From positions 50,488,001 to 50,552,000 of the forward strand of contig NC_091010.1 of NCBI RefSeq assembly GCF_041146395.1: a stretch of 64,000 bases of DNA. Reading direction: 5' to 3'. Origin of the DNA: Eulemur rufifrons. Lineage: Eukaryota; Chordata; Mammalia; Primates; Lemuridae. The notes under the pieces were generated by a model that searched no databases, was not told the DNA's origin, and worked only from the letters and a program-made list of their open reading frames with translations. Below, in pieces: positions 34,745 to 46,903 of the stretch (positions are counted from its first letter, which is position 1; each line of letters opens with the position of its first letter). Made by a program: the position numbers and the translations under genes.

Positions 34745-35800
34745 AGGTCTACAGATCCGCATCTCCTAGTTTTCCTGGATTTTTACCTATTCCCTCAAAC
34801 CATTTCCAGATCTCTTTTCTTCCCATGCCAACATACTGCTTAAAAGGTTCATTTTCTTTATTTTCTTCTGATTTATTCTTCAACCTGTGTGGCTTTCGAT
34901 TCCCAAATGTCACTGCAACCTTTCTGACTAAGGTCAGTGGTGACGTCCTAATGACTCACCCCAAAGGCTGTCTACAGTCCTTCTCCTCTTTCTTCCCTTT
35001 GCCTCATTTGATGTCACTCACCGCTTAGGTCACTCCTCCCTTTTTAAACGTCTGCCTTTTCTTGGCTTTGGGGACGTTGCATTGCTCTCCCTCATTCTTT
35101 TTCTCTGGTCTTTCTTCCTTAGCTGCCCCTGTGTTCTTGTTCCCTGTAGATCTAGTTGTTCTGACTTGCCCTTTGCTTCTCAACTCTGGGCCCAAATCGT
35201 CAACTCCCAGACACCCCACAGGGCCTCAAGCTCAGTGTGGCCTAACACAGGGATCTGCAGTCACATATCTGTCCCCGACACCTGCTCCTCTTCTAGCCTC
35301 CCCTGTCCCCAGTAGTCTCAGCCCCTCCTCCACCCCCGCCCCAGCCGCCCACCTTCCATGCTTTGGAGTCATCTCAGCTCCTCCCTCACTGGTCTGATTG
35401 TTCACCAAATCCCACTGGTTCCACCTGGAGCTGTCTTCACCTCTGCCCACCTTCCATCCCAGGTGCTCTCTTCATCTTCTGCTCGTACTGGTGCTGGGCA
35501 GTCCCCGTGTTCGGTACTCTGCTTTGCTCCTGGAGTTACTCCTCCAAAGACAAACCCAGGCGTGGCTCATCCCTGGCCCCCAACTGCCCGAAGAATGTGG
35601 CCCCAAACCAGATCCTGTGTGAGGTCACAGTTACTGCTGCACGAGCGGCTCCCTTCCCATCCCTGAACCTTGGCCTAACAAGCTCTTTTCTCCCTCTGCT
35701 GGGGGGAGGGAGAGACGCCTACTCATTCTTGCAGGAGCGATTCAAATGGTGTCTTCCTGACACCTCCCCCAACTCCTTGAACCGGAATTAGTCACTCTCT
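34745..35800 (+). mobile_element. L2 LINE ORF region, sense, heavily decayed
   Basis: 'ctgactaaggtcagtggtga', 'cgtcaactcccagacacccc' and 'ggagtcatctcagctcctcc' follow sense L2 order across about 1 kb. Overlapping frames here reflect pyrimidine-rich composition. Confidence 0.6.
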
Positions 35801-36118
35801 GCTATCACCGGTGACGACACTGTGTGACGATCTCCTGTCACTGCCCTTGTCTCACAGTCGTGGACCATATGTGCAGGTGGAGAGGGACTTTCTCTTACTC
35901 CCTGTCTTATTGTTTGTGCCCAAATGCTGGGCCCATCCTAGGCCCGTGGTGGTCTGTGGTCTGACGCATGCCGGGGCGGATCTGCGAGCCAGTGTGGTCG
36001 TTCCAGAGCTGGCAGTAGTGTGGGCCACTCCCAAATGACCCCGGCCATGTGCTGTCACAGGCACTTTCCTTGTTCTCACGGGCTGCTTCCGTCTGCTCAC
36101 GGGTGTGCTCTCCACCAG

Positions 36119-36238
36119 GAAAAGGAGAAACTCTACGTGGAACTGAAGCACATCTTGGCCCGGCAGCCTGGGCCCGAGGCTGCGGAACAGCTGCAGATCT
36201 ACCGCCACACGCTGCGGGAGAAGACCAAGCAGCTTAAG
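36119..36238 (+). CDS. CFAP58: CFAP58 internal coding exon
   Basis: This 120-bp exon has 40 codons and is phase 0 at both ends. Acceptor tctccaccag|GAA and donor AAG|gtgagt are both strong. The peptide is EKEKLYVELKHILARQPGPE followed by AAEQLQIYRHTLREKTKQLK. It is charged helix with the short non-helical RQPGPE break that I recall from CFAP58. It joins the previous exon as ...ELLLQ|EKEKLY. It is the most GC-rich coding segment here, and that GC context produces a long shadow frame on the minus strand. Role: part of the coiled-coil C-terminal region of an axonemal protein needed for sperm flagellum assembly (established for the family; not visible in sequence). Confidence 0.92.
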
Positions 36239-38528
36239 GTGAGTGGTCGCCTCGGCGCTTCCCTGCTCCAAGGGCAGCCGCGCTCTGGGGAACACGCCTG
36301 GACGAGTCCACAGCTGCGGCACGAGGAGCCAGTCTCCCAAATGCCACCCTCCCCCGAGCTCAGCTTTCTCGGGGCTGAGGAAGTCCCAGGGGAGCCGGCA
36401 CCACCACGCTCCACCTCCGGGGAGGCAGGCGGGAGGCAGGCGAGCCAGAGAGGAGGGGCTTGGGGACAGGCTCATGGCAGTGAAACGGAAATGTGGGGAC
36501 AGGGCTCCTATGGGTGACTTAGAGGACTTGGAGGTGACGGGGAGCAGAGGAAACAGTTTAACACCATCGCCCAACTGAAGCAGACCGCTGTGCCCAGCAG
36601 GTTGCTGCTGTTTGGCCCCATCAGAGATAAACGTGCACAGAGCTCCGGCCACTGCCCAGCCCCGAGGGCCTTGCTTCACGACCAACTGTCAAAGAAGCAG
36701 CCATGAAAGGGAAAGAAAATCAGGCCAGAGTTTTGTTAGCATAATTCCCTTTTAAGTCACATGGGAACCTCAGTCGGGGAGACAGAGTGTTTTACTTCTA
36801 TATGTGCCTTTTTAAAGTTTTCTTAAAAAATTGTGTTCACACTATATTTTGAGCTTTACCTCCTAAGCAAGTACTTAGATATTCTTGGCCTGTCGGGGAA
36901 AGTTTTCCAACACATCCTCGGGCTGAAGCACGTGCCAGCTGCATTCTGGCACTTACCTGCCCAGTGAGCGTAATGATCGCTGCCTTTCTGCCCAGAGTAA
37001 GAGAGACGCCACCCTGCTAGGATGGCAGTAGCCCTTTCGAAAATAGGACATTGTAAGATTGCGTCCTTTTACTTAAAAAGGGCAGATGAGACACAAGTCT
37101 AATTAGAGCATTAACTTTCAACTTGTCACTCTGAATGTCCATTTCGCATGAGTATCCTGAGACATAGTTTGCATAAGGCATAATCCTTTATTTTTGTTCC
37201 TTTAAACAACTGAATATTTCAAACAAAATAAAAAATTATTTTCTTGATTTCTCAGGGGCAGTTATAGCTTGGAACAGCACATGTCTGTCTTACCCACGCT
37301 AAGCTCCAGATTGCCTGACGCAGCTCACAAGGAGCCTTTTGTTACTTTAACCCTTTATCTCAGGAAATCCAGATTTTTTTGCTTGGAATGAGAGGTGACA
37401 CCTCGTGGAAGAGGTTCAGAGATAGGTGGTGCTGAGCATGTTCGTCCTCATTATCTGGACTCTTTCAGGAAATTCCACATTCATGTTTAGAAACAGGGTC
37501 TTTGTTTCTAAAAGTTTAACTGTTGAGACAGGTTTTCTTCTAACATGAAAATCACATGCATTAGCTCACGAGAGCAGGGGCAGATTCAGTTTCTCAGAAT
37601 CATTTCATTAAGGGGAATGGGTTCAGAACAGATGAACACTAGAAACATGAAGATCTCCCTTGCATGCAAATCTTTAAAATAGAGAACAAGAGGAAAAAAT
37701 AAATGGAATGTATCATATGCCCCTTGGAACAGTAGCCTTCCTTTCCTCCTTTTGGTCTTACTGGGGAGCACACCCTAGCTTTGGCATGCTCTGCGTCCTC
37801 TCAGATGGGTGACCTCCCACTCTATTGTCCAGCCTGAGACCAGTGGCTTCTACTAAACACAGCCATGGAAAGAGGCTGATAACTTCTTTTGACAGCCCCT
37901 TATATGCATTAGACTCTGCGCACATGTCTCAGCTCCCTGCTTCTTAGAGGTAAGTGTCCCAGTGCTGGGACAAAGGGAGAACCTGTGAATAGCCCCAAAG
38001 AACACAACAAAGAGGTGATCGGCATTTAGCAGAACCACCTTGGAAAACACATAAATTGAATGCTTAGTTAGCAGGGGTGGCAGGATGATTTCAGAGTAAT
38101 TTTTACCACCATCCTCAGATGAATCACATTCCCTAGTGATGTTTTTCTTGAATATATATTTTTTAAAGGCTTTAAAGCAATTTTAGACTGTGCGTCTGAG
38201 AGTTTTTCTGTCTCTATTCACCATACTCCTTGAAGCACATTGCACCATTCATCTGTGAGCCTGTTTGAATATTGCCGGGTAGTTCTCCTTTTAAGCAGGG
38301 GAACGAGGTTTTATCTGTCACTTGATTATGTGTCTGCAGCCCTCAGCCAGGTTTTTACCCAGCTGTGAACCTTGACCTGGTGGAAACACAAAGATTAATT
38401 GTTAAACCTGGGCATTGTTTTGTACCTCTAGCTCACTAAGGTAAATGGTAGCAGATTAAAAGATTTTTTTTTTTTCAAAACAGGATATTATCTCTCTTTT
38501 GTTAATGCTACTTTATTTGCCACGTTAG
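36239..38528 (+). other. CFAP58: CFAP58 intron (2.3 kb)
   Basis: Donor gtgagt at 36239 and acceptor 'gccacgttag' ending at 38528. GC-rich for the first 300 bp, AT-rich later. A T-run lies at 38465-38475. No repeat I can name is seen inside. Confidence 0.8.
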
Positions 38529-38662
38529 GTTTTGTCTTCGGAACTGAATATGTATGAATCACAGAGCCAAGAATACAAGTATGAGATTGAGAAACTTACC
38601 AATGAACTGCTGAATTTAAAGAAGAAATACCTTGCTCAGAAACGTAAAGAACAAATTCAGAA
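38529..38662 (+). CDS. CFAP58: CFAP58 internal coding exon (penultimate in this model)
   Basis: A 134-bp exon with 44 full codons plus two bases of a split Lys codon. The acceptor is 'cacgttag|GTT' and the donor is AA|gtaaga. The peptide VLSSELNMYESQSQEYKYEI continues into EKLTNELLNLKKKYLAQKRK with clear heptad-like Leu/Ile spacing. It is helical coiled coil throughout. The split codon is completed by the first base of the exon at 42728, which confirms the pairing. No stop or frameshift is present. Confidence 0.93.
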
Positions 38663-39639
38663 GTAAGAATGGGTCAAATGTTCTAATTTTGCTGTGCCTA
38701 CTATCTGCTCATAAGAAATATTTGGTGAACAGTCACAGACTTGCAAATTTCACTGGTGAAAAAATGATGTTCTGCAGGTCACTAACTGGGTTTGTATTAG
38801 AGCAAGACCAATGTCTGATTCACTACTGAGGCCCCTCCCTAGTACCCTCATAGGGACCCAGTAATACCTGCTCGTTGGTGGGCCTAACCTGAAGCAGAGG
38901 AAATATAATGTGATTTTCCCTCCACACCGTTCTCATGGTTTGGAGATAATCATGCCAAAACCGTGTTTGCAAATGAGGTTCAAAATCAGCCTTGTACAGT
39001 CACAAGCATGTTCACATTTAAATTTTGCTAAGCGAGTGGAGCTTAGAAAAGGTGTTCTTTCTAAAAATGCAGCTCTATTGCTGTAATTCACCTATGTTTT
39101 AGATAAACTTTCTCTGAACCATCTTTTATGTCTAGTAACTGACTTCAGCACCTACTGTGTCCATGTGAGCTACTACTCTGCTAGGAGATGATAACACAGA
39201 TGTGAGGTTAACGTTTTGGGGTTCAGGATGCCTACATGTTGAAAAGTAAATGTTCTCTTCACATTGTTGGTGTCATTAGCCTGATCCCAGGGTGAGAGCG
39301 GGGCCAGATGAATTAGCAGGTTTGTAACTGGTTTGGCTGTGTGGCATTGCCAAAATCATCCAGTTAATTCTGTAGTGACTCATGTTCTCATGTTATGGGT
39401 TGAAAGTCACATTTGGTATTTATCCACATGGCCATTTCAGGGACAGGGTGAAATATGGTTTGAGTGCATTTGCCTATGATTTGTTAGTGCAAACAGCTAT
39501 ATAAAGTAACTGGATGCGAATTCATTTGCCAGTAACAATATGCCATTCTTGTAAATCAGAATACTCCCCCGTCCCAGGTTTAGGTGCCAGTCCCTTGGTA
39601 GAGTAAAATGCTGCTTTAATTTAGGTGAGTCTGTCTTAA

Positions 39640-39790
39640 TGTGTAGGTCTAGTGAGATTTACTAAACATGCAGGTTCCCAGGCTCCATTTTCAGATATTT
39701 GGATTCAGTAAACTCTGGTTAGGCTCAGAAATCTGCAATTTAATAAGCCCCTCGGGTGACTTTCATGCACACTGAAGTTTGAGAACCACT
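39640..39790. mobile_element. hAT-Charlie nonautonomous element, MER5-like
   Basis: 'gctcagaaatctgcaattta', 'ataagcccctcgggtgactt' and 'gaagtttgagaaccact' are the 3' half of the MER5-type consensus. Confidence 0.65.
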
Positions 39791-39913
39791 AACATTAACA
39801 GTATGAATTAAATGAATGGTGGAGTGGAAAAACTATAGATTTTGTGTAGGATATAAGGCTGTGCTCATAAAATGTCCACATGGCTGGTTTCCACATGAAG
39901 CAGATGTCTGGCT

Positions 39914-40226
39914 CAGTGGTCTTCAAGCTTTTGGGTTGCACACCCTCATCAGTAAAACGTTTTTGAACTTGCAGCCTCCCCCCATAAGTATGCATATTTT
40001 TAAAATAAAATTTTTATTGTAGAGGAATTTTAGATTTACCCTCCAATATATTTTAATTTATAAATTACATGCAGATATCACTGTCAGTTTGTAACTAATA
40101 GTAAAGCATAATTTTTAATATTTCAAGATAGAATTATAAATAGAATCTCTAGTATCTTCTTTCTACCCACAATGGATCATCTCTTTCATCTTTTAGAGTT
40201 CATGTTCTCCACTTTGAGACCAGTGG
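39914..40226. mobile_element. Probable hAT nonautonomous element
   Basis: The left end CAGTGGTCTTCAAG and the right end, whose reverse complement starts CCACTGGTCTCAAA, form imperfect inverted termini around an AT-rich 313-bp body. No clear 8-bp duplication. Family unassigned. Confidence 0.5.
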
Positions 40227-40459
40227 TTGAGTTAGTTACAAACAGCTTGCTTGGCTAAGCAGTTAATTGTCTCTCCAGAGCTGATGAACTTTCCCGCCTT
40301 GGCCCTGGGCTTTGGCCAAGTCCTTGCCCTCACTGCCCACTGGTCCCCTGCCCCCATGGTTTGCTGGACACAGAGAGCACGATGGGCTGCCCCTTGGTGG
40401 CTCAGCTCAGCTCAGTGGCCCATCCACCAGCACTGTGCTGCCCCAGCCACGGGCCGCTT

Positions 40460-40595
40460 GTGGCTATTTAAATTTAAATGAATTTATAATGAAATGAAAT
40501 TAAATATGCAGTTCCTCAGTTTCACTAGCTACCTTCATAGCCACACATGGCTCGTGGCTGGATCTAGGGCTCTTCAGCACCGTGGACAGTTCTGA
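40460..40595. mobile_element. hAT element fragment, MER33-related
   Basis: 'gtggctatttaaatttaaat', 'gcagttcctcagtttcacta' and 'catagccacacatggctcgt' share the end sequences of the element at 21393. Confidence 0.6.
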
Positions 40596-41520
40596 TGGAC
40601 GCGGCTGCTCTAGAATCTTTGCCTTTGCCTGTCCTTGTTCTGTCTTCACGTGCTCATTACTTATAGCCACTCTGACTGGTTAGGGTTTCACTGGTGGGTC
40701 CGTCTCCTTGGGGATCCGTAAACCGGTAGACCTAGAGAGGAGTTCGTAGGAGAACAGCAAGACAGACTAAAGTGCTGAAGAAAAATGTGCAGAGGCAGGA
40801 ACAAAAGTGCTGAGAAATTTTGACTGGAAGGAAGCAGGCTGAGGGAGTCATTATAAAGGTCTATAAATACACTAAAAAGATAATATAATGGAGACAGTAT
40901 TCCCATTAGTCAGCTTAGACCAAGCCAGAAGCATTAAGCTTAAGCTCCTTCAGAGAGGAAAATTCAGGTTATTTAAGGCAAGAGAGGGCGGAGGGTGGGG
41001 GTGGGGGCACTGCTGCCTCTGACACCAGTCAAGTTGCCAAAGTGCAGGAAGGAGTCCTCTTTGCTGGATCCACTCAAGGCTAAGGCTTTTGTCCTACTTA
41101 TGGAGGATGGTTTCTTGCAATAATGAAATCAATGCTGCTAAGAGACAGCTGGGTTGATTAACCAATCCTCTACAGGTTCTCTCCAAGTGCAATAATTTAG
41201 AATAATCTCTGTGAATGTTCTCCCCATACATGCCCTTTATCAAATAGCAACTCGTATCATTTTTACATGTTTACCATCTTTTGTTTCTCTCAAAAACCTT
41301 TCTCATCACACTCTGATCCTGACTTGCATTCCTACCTATCCCTGACTGCTCCTGAATCACCAGACTGGTCTAGAGCCTGCAGTACTGGTCAGATTCTTTT
41401 CCAAAAGGCAGAATTTCTTCCTCTAGGATAAATCATTCATAGTTGTCCAGTCTAATTGGTTTTGGTCTTAGCAGTTTGCTTAATTTTTATTAACAGGGAT
41501 TCCATAGATGTTTTCTATAA

Positions 41521-41985
41521 CAGCAGTCCCCAACCTTTTTGGCACCAGGGACAGGTTTCACGGAAGCCAATTTTTCCATGGACCAGGGGTTGGAATGGTT
41601 TCAGGATGATTCAAACGCATTACATTTATGGTGCAGTCAAACCTCTCTGCTGATGATAATCTGTATTTGCAGCCACTCCTCAGTGCTAGCATCACCACCT
41701 CAGCTCCACCTCAGATCATCAGGTATTAGATTCTCATAAGGAGCGTGCAACCTAGGTCCCTCTCATGTGCAGTTTACAGCAGTGTTCACGCTCCTATGAG
41801 AATCTAATGCTGCAACTGATCTGACAGGAGGTGGAGCCCGGGTGGTGATGCCAGCGATGGGGAGCTGCTGTCGATACAGATGAAGGTTCGCTCACTCCCC
41901 CGCTGCTCACCTCCTGCTTTGCAGTTCAGTTCCTAACAGGCCATGGACTAGTATCAGTTGACAGCTCGGGAGTTGGGGACCACAG
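41521..41985 (+). mobile_element. MER1-type hAT-Charlie element with perfect target duplication
   Basis: Starts CAGCAGTCCCCAACCTTTTT and ends 'gggagttggggaccacag', giving inverted termini. The body has 'attagattctcataaggagc' and its near inverse 'cgctcctatgagaatctaat', plus 'cagttcctaacaggccatgg'. Flanked by perfect 8-bp repeats TTCTATAA at 41513-41520 and 41986-41993. Length 465 bp. Non-coding. Confidence 0.92.
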
Positions 41986-42056
41986 TTCTATAAGACACCT
42001 AACTATACAATAGATAACTTGCGTATATTACTTCTGCAGGAATCCTGAATGTGTGA

Positions 42057-42100
42057 GTGAGAGAGAGAGAGTGTGTGTGTGTGTATGTGTGTGTATTTAA
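42057..42100. repeat. (GA)n(GT)n microsatellite
   Basis: 'gagagagagagag' followed directly by 'gtgtgtgtgtgtgtatgtgt'. A T-run follows at about 42150-42165. Confidence 0.9.
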
Positions 42101-42727
42101 GGGAGATCTATATAGAAGATACACTGTAGATTTTAGGGCAGAACTCCCTTTTTTTTTTTTTTTTGCTAAAAATACTCTTATTTATCTTCCCCAGCTGGTC
42201 TTATGTCTTAAACTATTTCTAGTAATAATAGTTGCTTGTCTAGAGTCATAGGAAAATTTCGTTTTATAAATGTCTAAGTTTGATGATGATATCTTGTGTG
42301 TAGTAAATATTTATAAGTTTCCACCAGAACTTTGGAATATAAAAATTGATAAATGATGAATTAGTCATTATAATTGAGCCGAGAGAGAGTCTTCTGACTG
42401 ATCTTTGGAGCTAAACAAATGTTTTATAAAACAGGAAGATGATTACAAGTCAGAAGTCACCAAGCCACAGTGTTTGACTAATAATGAGGTCTTCTGTCCA
42501 TATTGAGATCAACATTAGGAGAGTACATTTCACATTTAATTGTCTTCTCTGAATTTTCTGTGTTATCAGCAAACACCTAATTAGATTTAAATAACCACCT
42601 TGTCTAAAACTAGAAGCTTTAATCAAAGTAGTTTTCAGTGGCTAACTCACCCCAGGAACAACAAACATCAAACTTAGAAGACTAAAAAGATATTAGGGAA
42701 GCTAACTTTCACCTCCTCTCTTAACAG

Positions 42728-42836
42728 AAACAAGGACAGAATACCCATGGATAACACCTTCTCAATGCCCAAACCAACTGGCTCTCGTTTTACTGGTGGT
42801 GGATTCCTTCTCAAGTCATCCAAGGTGAACACCTAA
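42728..42836 (+). CDS. CFAP58: CFAP58 terminal coding exon
   Basis: The coding part is 109 bp: one base completing the split Lys codon, 35 codons and TAA at 42834-42836. The acceptor is 'ctcttaacag'. The peptide starts NKDRIPMDNTFSMPKPTG, then has the glycine-rich RFTGGGFLLKS, and ends in SSKVNT. This Pro/Gly-rich non-helical tail after the coiled coil is the C-terminus I remember for CFAP58, where a TGGGF-type motif is conserved. Summed with the three upstream exons, the window encodes the last 155 residues. The full-length family is about 870 residues. Confidence 0.92.
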
Positions 42837-43440
42837 CTTGAAGCTGGGGTCCAGTTGAACAGCTCCTGAAATTTGCTTTGGCACATTTTGGAGGAATCTC
42901 AAATCCCTTGGATCATAGAGTCAGGTGCTCAGATTCCAGGATGGAAAGACATGCAGATTCATAGTCATGCACATATAAGAGTGATAACATTTTACATGGT
43001 CTACATTGATATTAAGAGATTGTCAATCTACCTGTTCAATCAGCCTGACTCATTGCGTGAAGCAGATCGTTTGCTACTTACCACGTTGATTGATTTGAAA
43101 TGTACCAGATCTAGATACTCCATGTGGATGAAGCTTTGGATCTTAATTTCTCTATTATAGACATTGATGCCCCTGAAGGTTTTATATTTAAAAAAAAAAT
43201 TTGAAATGCAATGCATTCCCTCTCACTTTATTAGTAAGAATCTATTTTAATTATTCCTCATTAACATGTCATTGCAAGAGATGAGAAAGAAGGACAAACT
43301 CTCAAGAATGTAAAAAGTGTTTTGAGAATGATTTCTACGTGCAATTTCTTTTCAGGCCTGGCATAGGAAAATCTATTCCAAAGAGACATACTAATAAATA
43401 CTTCATCATAAAAAATAAAAAAGAACCTTTGTAGAGATTT
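42837..43440 (+). other. CFAP58: Candidate 3' UTR of CFAP58
   Basis: Extends from the stop codon to just past the clustered poly(A) signals. An A-run lies near 43190. No repeat is recognised in it. The end is inferred, not seen in a transcript. Confidence 0.55.
43393..43419 (+). terminator. Candidate poly(A) signals
   Basis: AATAAA occurs at 43393-43398 and again at 43414-43419, with T/G-rich sequence ('tttgctttggtagag') about 30 bp downstream. A weaker ATTAAA lies near 43468. Confidence 0.5.
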
Positions 43441-44899
43441 TGATCTTTGCTTTGGTAGAGTATGTAATTAAAGTTTAAAACTACTGTGAGAAATGTTTAA
43501 CACAAGGATTTCATTCAGGGGAACCAAGGCTGTAAAATGAGGGTTTTGGGCTGGTACCCTCCACAGGACTATCCTTTGTAGACCTCACGCTTGAGGACAG
43601 AGTTATGTAGCACAGGGATCCATCTGGCTCCTAGGTTGCAGGCCAGCATCTTGAGCTTTTGAATACATCGTGTTTTCTTTTTGTTGAAGGCACAATTATT
43701 TGGGCATCAGTCCAAAGTTTCCTCATTAAGAGTGTTCATTCAGTAATACTGTGTGAGGATACTGTGGCCACCCCTCTCACAATAATTTGACCTCTGTAGT
43801 TTTTTAAATGATTGAGGAGTAAGGGATGAACATGCACAACGTAAGTGGATTTTAGGAACCTTCCATTTGTGCTCAGGGACCAAGATTCCCGTTGTGAAGA
43901 GCAGGAGCGTTAATGACCTGAGATGCTTGTTCAGACTAGACGTGGAGGTGGCACTTCACAGGGAGCTTCTGGATGTCCTGTGCCCTTTCAGTTCTCTACA
44001 TGCCAGTCTCCTCTCTTAGATGAGGTTTTCCAGAAGCAGACTGAAGACACCGATGACTATGAAAATGATTGTTACAAAGTGATCCTGGGGAAACCAGTAA
44101 GAAGGTGGAAGAATGATACAGGGAAGGGAAGGGAGGGAGGCCAAGCATGGGTGCAAGGTCAAGTGGAGTTCCATGATGGGAGACTTGCCTCCACCTTGAA
44201 GGAGAGCTCTGGAGATGATGCAATCACACCTCAGAGTTATCTCCACTAGGGGTGAGGGAGCTGGGGTGTTTATATCCCCTGTGCTGTCAGTAATTGGCCA
44301 AGAACTGCTCTGGGGGGCCCTCTGGTTCTCCCTGCCTGCAGGCAAAGCAGGCTCTGGGAGCTAGATTGATGGCAGCCCCCAGACAAAGAGACCGCAGGTG
44401 CTGACGGTTGGAAGGGAATGTGGTTAAGGGCTCAGTGGGAAATGGGTCGGGCAGGGTCAACCTCTGCTTCTCCTAAGTGGGCCCAGTGAGAGAACTCTCA
44501 GGTGGAAAGCAACCTCCAGTGTAGCTGATAATGTTGTGATGAGGTGTGATTGTCAGCTCTTTGGGCACCGTACAAGGATATGGAGGATGGAAATGTACTC
44601 TAGAGAATTTACCAAGAGGGCTTTAAACTTAAAGAATCATAGTGGGGCCATTTCCATTTTTGAAAGTCTCTGACGATTTCTTGCTTTAGAGCCAACCGTA
44701 TTCTGTTTAGACAAAAGATTTTTACTGGTAAGGTAGGGCAGTTATGACACATATACAGCCCTGGAGATTTTCCCATTCATCCAGAGACATTTTGAAGTTT
44801 AGCCATAGTCAACTTCATTCTGAGTCTTTGGCTGGCTTCATAAGAGGTTCACTCCTCTAGGGGAAACAGGGCCCATGATCCTTGATCTATCTCAGTATG
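43441..44899. other. Downstream intergenic, no named feature
   Basis: Moderate GC between 43900 and 44500 with shadow frames on both strands. No exon or repeat was recognised. Confidence 0.4.
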
Positions 44900-45055
44900 A
44901 CAAAGACTCTGGAGATGATGCTGGGTTCAAATCCTGGCTCATCATAACAGTGGGTTGTTTTGAGGATTAAATGAACTAATATGTAAGCTTAGAACACTTT
45001 CAGGCACATAGTAATATTTCAGTAAACATCTGCTGTCATTATTATTATTATTACA
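44900..45055 (+). mobile_element. MIR SINE
   Basis: 'gctgggttcaaatcctggct', 'gttttgaggattaaatgaac' and the tail 'aggcacatagtaatatttca'. Confidence 0.8.
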
Positions 45056-46555
45056 TAAGAAATATCTAATGTTTTGGAATCAGAGAAGAAAAGTTGTTCC
45101 ACAATACTTATCAACTATAAAGGTGATTCCAATTCTCATAGAGGATGGATGACATTAAAATGTCTGAATGAAGCTGGATTTAGTCATGTAATTTAAAATT
45201 GACTATCTTGCAGAAATGCCACATTGTGTGGCTTGTGAAAACTTCCGTATATTTTTCTTATAGCTGTGATCTGGGGACAAGTGGACCCTTCACCTTCAAA
45301 GTCCGAGCTTTCAGTCTTCCTCTGTTCACTGGAGGGAAAGACCCTGGTGGTCTCTGGCTTCCTGTTTTTGTGCGTGTAATGGAGCAGGGTGGTCAGCCGC
45401 TGCTGATGACAGAGGTCCCACGAGCCAGGTGGAAGAAAGCTCAGGAGCTGACACTCTATGAGACTCCGTATGCTTGTGTTCAGGTGGAGGAGGAGCGAAT
45501 TAGGGTAGAAGAGGTGGAAGATACCACCACCGCCTCTCATTTATTGCACATCCCGACAGCCCAGGGTATTATAAGCAATAACTATTTAGGTGCAAGTGTT
45601 ACCACTGTAGCCACAGCACAAAAATGAGCTGTTAAACACTCTGAGATTTGCAAATCATTAAAGATAACTGTGAACTCACAGTGGGCTGAGGTGCTTTTAA
45701 AAATCACAAATTTGAGCTGTGCTGTAAAGCAACATTAGGAGGTTGTACAGTAGCATAATTTTACCCTGGGGTTTTTGGAGTTTCAGAAAGGAGTCCTGTG
45801 GCTAAACCATTGGTTGACTCCTGACTGGGCTGATGGGGAGCTGGTGTGGTTTCTCTGTTAACAGAGAAAGACATGATAAAGGGCACTCCCTGGTCATTAT
45901 TTGCTGCTCATGGCTTCTCAGAGCCTGCTCTTGCAGCCAGGTTATTATTGTGCTTACCTCTGAAGAATTGCTCAGAGCAAAGGTTTGTTGCTGTGATAAG
46001 CCGTAGAGACGGCGGTAGTCATGCTAGCAAGAGACAGCAACAACTCTCCTTGTCAAGGGCTGTAATTTTGCCATAAAAATTTATCCAGGGTTGATAATTA
46101 TCATTTGATTCCCTGACTTGTTCAGACTGATTCTGAAGTTTGACCTAGACCAAGTTATCCATAGGAAAATACTGAATAATGAATTTTGAGCACTATGGCA
46201 TTTTGGAGCCTAGATAATTTGAGGAAAGAACTATCTCTTTCTTACATGTAATCAATTATATAGAGATCTAGCTGGGATAGGAGCAAAGGGAAGGTGTTTT
46301 AAAATATTAAAATGGTAAAATAATTTAAAAATATATCTCACTATTTTCTTTGTAGTAGATGGAAAACATTTTTTATAGCATTATCCATTTTTAGCTTCTA
46401 ATTCAATGCTGTTTTAGTATACCATTTCTCATATCTATTATTTAAAAGTTCCATTAGAGTTTTTAGATCCATTAGAATTTTATAACAGTATGAACTGTGA
46501 TATCAACAGGGTACCATTTTTCTTTTTTATAATTAAAAATAGATTTTTCTTATTT
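45056..46555. other. Intergenic, no named feature
   Basis: Contains a 142-codon plus frame (45199-45627) with no splice, repeat or family support, overlapped by a minus frame. The last part is AT-rich. Confidence 0.35.
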
Positions 46556-46559
46556 CAAA

Positions 46560-46670
46560 GTACCTGATTGTTACAGAAAATTTAAAAATACAGATAAGCA
46601 AAAAGAAGAAAAAGGACACCAATAATCCCACTACCCACTGATAACTATTGTTTTCCTCGGCTATCACTCA
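46560..46670. mobile_element. Old LINE 3' remnant
   Basis: 'acagaaaatttaaaaataca' and 'actacccactgataactatt' share wording with the remnant at 56340. Subfamily is not assigned. Confidence 0.4.
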
Positions 46671-46825
46671 ACTCACTCATGTGGGTTGGCTGTGCCAACT
46701 ATTCACACCCACCATTTGTTCTGATTGATCAGTGCTGGTGTTTTCCAGTTGCTAAAAATTTTTAATATCACCTTTGAAACATTACTGTTTTATAATTTTG
46801 AATGTATCTTCTGAACCTTTAAAAT

Positions 46826-46903
46826 AAATATATACTATATTTATATTATATCTACTATATATACACACACATTACATATATACTATATATGTAGAGAGAG
46901 ACA
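46826..46903. repeat. AT-rich dinucleotide-like tract
   Basis: Interrupted (TA)n with 'cacacacacatt' and 'gagagag' inclusions. Confidence 0.8.

Larger units (their letters stand above)
38663..42727 (+). other. CFAP58: CFAP58 last intron (4.1 kb)
   Basis: Donor gtaaga at 38663 and acceptor 'cctctcttaacag' ending at 42727. Phase 2, because two bases of the Lys codon lie upstream. It contains four hAT-type elements and a microsatellite, listed separately. Confidence 0.85.

Noticed and set aside
35852..36685. 277-codon open frame on the minus strand
   Set aside because: It overlaps the CFAP58 exon at 36119-36238 and GC-rich flanks. The plus strand carries the splice-bounded coding exon, so this is its antisense shadow.
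45199..45627. 142-codon plus frame downstream of CFAP58
   Set aside because: No family match, no splice or poly(A) context, and a long overlapping frame on the other strand.
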